Source of the DNA: JAFCUW01 sp049897565
Lineage (GTDB): Bacteria > Pseudomonadota > Gammaproteobacteria > Burkholderiales > Burkholderiaceae_D
Length of the DNA stretch: 64,000 nucleotides
Reading direction: 5' to 3'
Assembly: GCF_049897565.1 (NCBI RefSeq)
Contig: NZ_JAFCWM010000013.1
Coordinates: 62,001-126,000, forward strand
The position numbers were made by a program, and so were the translations under genes. The notes under the pieces are model-generated. The model saw only the letters and a program-made list of their open reading frames with translations. It made no database searches and had not been told where the DNA came from. Shown in pieces: positions 61,701 through 64,000 of the stretch (the stretch's first letter is position 1; every line of letters begins with the position of its first letter).

Positions 61701-62252
61701 AACCAGGACCTGACCGAGGCGATCAACACGCTGCAGGACGCGATCCACAAGATCGACAAGGAAACGCGCGAGCTGCTGCAGGATACCTTCGACAAGGTGA
61801 ACCTGCATTTTTCCGAGCTGTTCCCGATCCTGTTCGGCGGCGGCAACGCGCGACTTGTCATGACGGGCGACGAGATCCTCGACTCCGGCGTGCAGGTGAT
61901 GGCCCAGCCGCCGGGCAAAAAGAACGCCACCATCCATCTGCTGTCGGGCGGAGAAAAAGCGCTGACGGCGACGGCGCTGGTGTTTTCGATGTTCCGCCTG
62001 AACCCGGCGCCATTCTGCCTGCTCGACGAGGTCGACGCGCCGCTCGACGACGCCAACACCGAGCGCTTCTGCCGCATGGTCAAGCGGATGTCCGAGCACA
62101 CCCAGTTCCTGTTCATCTCGCACAACAAGATCGCCATGGAGATGGCGCACCAGCTGATCGGCGTGACGATGCAGGAGCAGGGCGTGTCGCGCATCGTCGC
62201 TGTCGACATGGAGGCGGCGGCCGGCTTCGCCGCCGAGGCGCAAGCGGCATAA
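58728..62252 (+). CDS. smc: Chromosome segregation protein SMC
   Basis: 1174 residues from GTG 58728. Walker A GPNGCGKSNIIDAVRWVLGE at residues about 33-52, long coiled coils (170-500, 680-1020), a hinge near 510-640 (GWETALEAVLRERTAALEM...), signature LLSGGEKALTATALVF, Walker B PAPFCLLDEVDAPLDD and the D-loop at the C-terminus. It organises the nucleoid. The order smc-zipA-ligA is typical of beta/gammaproteobacteria. Confidence 0.96.
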   Translation: MRLSSIKLSGFKSFVDPTNFQVPGQLVGVVGPNGCGKSNIIDAVRWVLGESKASELRGESMQDVIFNGSTHRKPAGRASVELVFDNNDGKAAGQWGQYAEIAVKRTLTRDGTSTYYINGQPVRRRDIQDIFLGTGLGPRAYAIIGQGMISRIIESRPEELRVFLEEAAGVSKYKERRRETENRLGDTRENLLRVEDILRELNANLEKLEAQAVVANRFHALQGDQEEKQKLLWLLRKNEAHAEQTRYFREMEQAQTDLEQQTAKLRHVELELEHMRQGHFAVGDRLHTAQGHLYQTNSEIGSLEAQIKFVIESRSRLQNQLATLGAQRNQWQAQGQDYREQLSEAEFTLEELGARVEQSQMAAEQHTEGLPALDAAWREAQHKTTESRSRIMQAQQQIELSSAHQRNASNILAGLATRRERLQQEKNGLNLPDSAHLSNLRMQLEEKQQALEEQTMVLEEAVEQQEHLEQERATAQAQVNAETAANAQLEARLAALKQMQERVQTEGKVQPWLKKHELESLPRLWQKLHIEQGWETALEAVLRERTAALEMSNIEWAKAFFADAPPAKLALYAPSLASAQSAEIPGFRPFTSLLKINEAGLRGVLHDWLHNVFVADDAASAFAARASLPAGGSFITRQGHVVTASSVRFYAADSEQDGMLGRQQEIDNIGKQLRAQALLADEARARSVRADAAVSDLSRRLQDARLRIGTLTQSVHTLQIEVVKQSEVEARFNQRSTQIEADLAEIAMHEEEQQQVRMESEEKFEQLDMELAELQGAHEDGQTAFLEREQALADARDKLRELERAAQEAQFAEKSQRSKIEELRRNIATATQQASQVGESLELGQQELESLETGAANDGLQDLLDRRTTQERALSDARHELDQITQQLRHADESRMAAERSLQPQRDKISEMQLKEQAARLNQEQFAEALKAVDADEAALAEKLLPEMKAQYLQSEVTRLTNSIAALGAVNLAALDELAQASERKNFLDAQNQDLTEAINTLQDAIHKIDKETRELLQDTFDKVNLHFSELFPILFGGGNARLVMTGDEILDSGVQVMAQPPGKKNATIHLLSGGEKALTATALVFSMFRLNPAPFCLLDEVDAPLDDANTERFCRMVKRMSEHTQFLFISHNKIAMEMAHQLIGVTMQEQGVSRIVAVDMEAAAGFAAEAQAA

Positions 62253-62641
62253 ATTCTGTCGGGAAATTTTGCAAGGGCTGCAGAAACAAATCTAACTGGC
62301 ATTCACGGTCTGGCCGGTTTGCGCCGCCAGCGCCGCACGCTGAGCTGATCGCGCTTTCCCGCTAGGCGAAGGCCGGCCGCGCGCGGGCTTTTTGCGGCCA
62401 CGGGCGCGGGCGCGCGCGCCGAGGCCTGCCGTGCATGGCGTAGACCCCTTGTTATTGGTATCATGGTAGCTATTTTGCTACCTGCGGCGTGTTACCCTCG
62501 CAGCTATGCGGCGCAAATGCGCAACTGACACGCCATGACCGAATTATTCAGTACTTAAAGGGCCTTGCACATGCTGGGAAATCTTAACGTTGCAGCAGAC
62601 ATCGCGTTCGCCGCGAAATTCGCTAGCGGGGCATACACAGC
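62253..62641 (+). other. Intergenic region between smc and zipA
   Basis: 389 bases without a supported gene. A GGCCGC/GCGGCC hairpin enclosing TTTTT (62375-62399) may weakly terminate smc. A small hairpin GGTAGC-TATTTT-GCTACC is at 62465-62482. No convincing promoter boxes for zipA could be fixed. Confidence 0.5.
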
Positions 62642-63751
62642 ATGACCGATCTTCAAATGAGCCTGATTGGCGGCGCCGTCGTTTTTGTCGGCGCCGTATT
62701 CGTCTATAACAAGTGGCAGGAGCACAAGGCGCGTAAAAGCGTCGAGCGCGCCTTTTCGTCCGAGCACGACGACGTGCTGATGCGCGCCGGCGAAGCGCCG
62801 GCGCCGGTGCCTGCCACCGCGCGCCAAGAGCCGAGCTTTGAGCTCGGCAGCGGCGGGCGCGGCGGCGACAGCGGCGACGCCGAACAGCGCTACGAGCCGG
62901 TCGTCTCCGACACCGTCATCGGCGCCGACGACGTCGTCGCGCCTGCCACCGAGCAGGCCACCAGCCTGGTCGACCCGCTGATCGATTGCCTGATTCCGCT
63001 GGCGCTGGAGAATGCCGTGCGCGGCGACAAGATCCTGCCGGTGCTGCACACGCTGCGCCACGTCGGCAACAAGCCGATCCACTATATCGGCCTGGCCGTC
63101 TCCGGCGAGTGGGAGCCGATCGCCCACGGCGGCGTCTACACCAAGCTGCAAGCGGGCGTGCAGCTGGCCAGCCGCACCACCGCGCTCAACGAACTCGAAT
63201 ACTCCGAGCTGGTAACGCGTCTGCGCACGGTGGCAGACGAAATCGGCGCCGAAGCCGAAATCCCCGACATGATCGACGTGATGGCCGAAGCGAAAACGCT
63301 GCACCGCTTCGTCGCCGGCCACGACGCCCAGCTGGGCGTGAACCTGATGTCGAACGGTGCCCCGTGGGCGATGTCGACCTTGATCGGCGCGCTTGAAAAG
63401 CAGGGCTTCGACGTGCGCCCGGACGGCCGCTTCGCCATGCCCGACGGCGACGGCGGCGTGCTGTTTACGCTGTCGACCAACGTCACGCTCGGCGCCGACA
63501 CCACCTCGCACCTGACGTTGCTGCTCGACGTGCCTGTGGTGGCGCCGGCGCGCGACGGCTTCGGCAGCATGGTGGCGTGCGCGCGCTCGATGGTGGCGCG
63601 CCTGGACGCGACCATCGTCGACGACAGCAACCAGCCGCTGATGGACGAGGCGCTAGGAGAGATCAACGGCCAGGTGCTCGAGTTCTACCAGGAGATGGAA
63701 GCGGCCGACATCCCGGCCGGCTCGATCCGCGCGCTGCGCCTGTTTAGCTAG
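62642..63751 (+). CDS. zipA: Cell division protein ZipA
   Basis: 369 residues. One N-terminal membrane anchor (MTDLQMSLIGGAVVFVGAVFVYNKW), then a ~90-residue acidic, disordered linker (to ~115) and a C-terminal FtsZ-binding domain with the split beta fold (GVNLMSNGAPWAMSTLIGALEKQGFDVRPDGRFAMPDGDGGVLFTLS). It tethers FtsZ to the membrane. It sits between smc and ligA, as usual. Confidence 0.88.
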   Translation: MTDLQMSLIGGAVVFVGAVFVYNKWQEHKARKSVERAFSSEHDDVLMRAGEAPAPVPATARQEPSFELGSGGRGGDSGDAEQRYEPVVSDTVIGADDVVAPATEQATSLVDPLIDCLIPLALENAVRGDKILPVLHTLRHVGNKPIHYIGLAVSGEWEPIAHGGVYTKLQAGVQLASRTTALNELEYSELVTRLRTVADEIGAEAEIPDMIDVMAEAKTLHRFVAGHDAQLGVNLMSNGAPWAMSTLIGALEKQGFDVRPDGRFAMPDGDGGVLFTLSTNVTLGADTTSHLTLLLDVPVVAPARDGFGSMVACARSMVARLDATIVDDSNQPLMDEALGEINGQVLEFYQEMEAADIPAGSIRALRLFS

Positions 63752-63781
63752 ACGCAGGCGATCGTGACGAAAGAGGCAAGC

Positions 63782-64000
63782 ATGGAATCGGCATTTCGCG
63801 AGCGGATGGCGTGGCTGACGACTGAACTCAATCGCCACATCTACGCCTACCACGTGCTCGACGCGCCGACCATTCCGGACGCCGAGTACGACAGCATGTT
63901 CCACGAACTGCAGCAGCTCGAAGCGGCCCATCCCGAATCGATGACGCAGGATTCGCCGACGTTCCGCGTCGGCGCCGCGCCGATCCCCGAGTTCAGGCAG
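63782..64000 (+). CDS. ligA: NAD-dependent DNA ligase LigA, 3' partial
   Basis: The first 73 residues are seen before the window ends. ATG 63782 has GAGG upstream; a GTG 18 bases earlier is also in frame. LNRHIYAYHVLDAPTIPDAEYDSMFHELQQLEAAHPE and TQDSPTFRVG are the Ia domain of LigA that binds NAD+. It starts 30 bases after zipA. Confidence 0.93.
   Translation, partial: MESAFRERMAWLTTELNRHIYAYHVLDAPTIPDAEYDSMFHELQQLEAAHPESMTQDSPTFRVGAAPIPEFRQ

Noticed and set aside
1..64000. CRISPR array, prophage or integrated element
   Set aside because: No regularly spaced direct repeats, cas genes, integrase or att-like duplications were found; tRNA-Val is not followed by a mobile island.

Overview
The window looks like a chromosomal segment of a high-GC betaproteobacterium, most likely Oxalobacteraceae (the Massilia / Duganella / Janthinobacterium group). 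This rests on protein-level resemblance, on the gene orders thrS-infC-rpmI-rplT-pheS-pheT-ihfA-merR and smc-zipA-ligA, on a glycine riboswitch ahead of gcvT-gcvH-gcvP, and on 3-hydroxybutyrate metabolism. No database search was possible, so genus is an inference. Most of the window is housekeeping DNA. I see no prophage, integrase, CRISPR array or intact insertion sequence.

Layout. 1-1.3 kb: 3' part of a DUF2235/Tle1-like type VI lipase effector. 1.4-9.8 kb: dctA, a kinase-like TPR protein lacking a kinase domain, an amidohydrolase coupled to a glycosyltransferase-like protein, bdhA divergent from an alpha/beta hydrolase, and a RidA-family protein. 9.8-16.3 kb: monofunctional relA, an inverted-repeat element, an MlaE-MlaD-lipoprotein transport cluster without an ATPase gene, a metallo-beta-lactamase-fold protein and a small frameshifted gene. 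16.4-19.2 kb: a CDF metal exporter, a thioredoxin-reductase-like flavoprotein and a thioesterase, then tRNA-Val(GAC). 19.2-27 kb: the translation operon, with infC starting at AUA. 27-32 kb: two two-component systems around a Crp/Fnr-type regulator. 32.2-39.3 kb: type IV minor pilin/PilY1 operon followed by a decayed pilin remnant.

39.3-43.3 kb: prfC, a small membrane protein and a chemoreceptor. 43.3-48.2 kb: glycine cleavage operon on the minus strand behind a tandem riboswitch and a near-consensus promoter. 48.4-53.8 kb: ClpP-like protease, serine-rich repeat protein, second chemoreceptor, DUF1631 protein. 53.8-58.2 kb: a minus-strand run of small protein, DUF2141 protein, carotenoid oxygenase, LytS-type kinase and LytTR regulator, with a Fur-box-like site upstream. 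58.7-64 kb: smc, zipA and the 5' end of ligA.

The features most worth following are the non-canonical starts (AUA for infC, an apparent CUG in a CTGA overlap for the LytTR regulator, UUG for a chemoreceptor), three related GGGGTCAG inverted repeats resembling REP/REPIN elements, a frameshifted small gene at a 6-base homopolymer, and a kinase-like protein missing its catalytic domain. Nothing here is clear proof of a new system.
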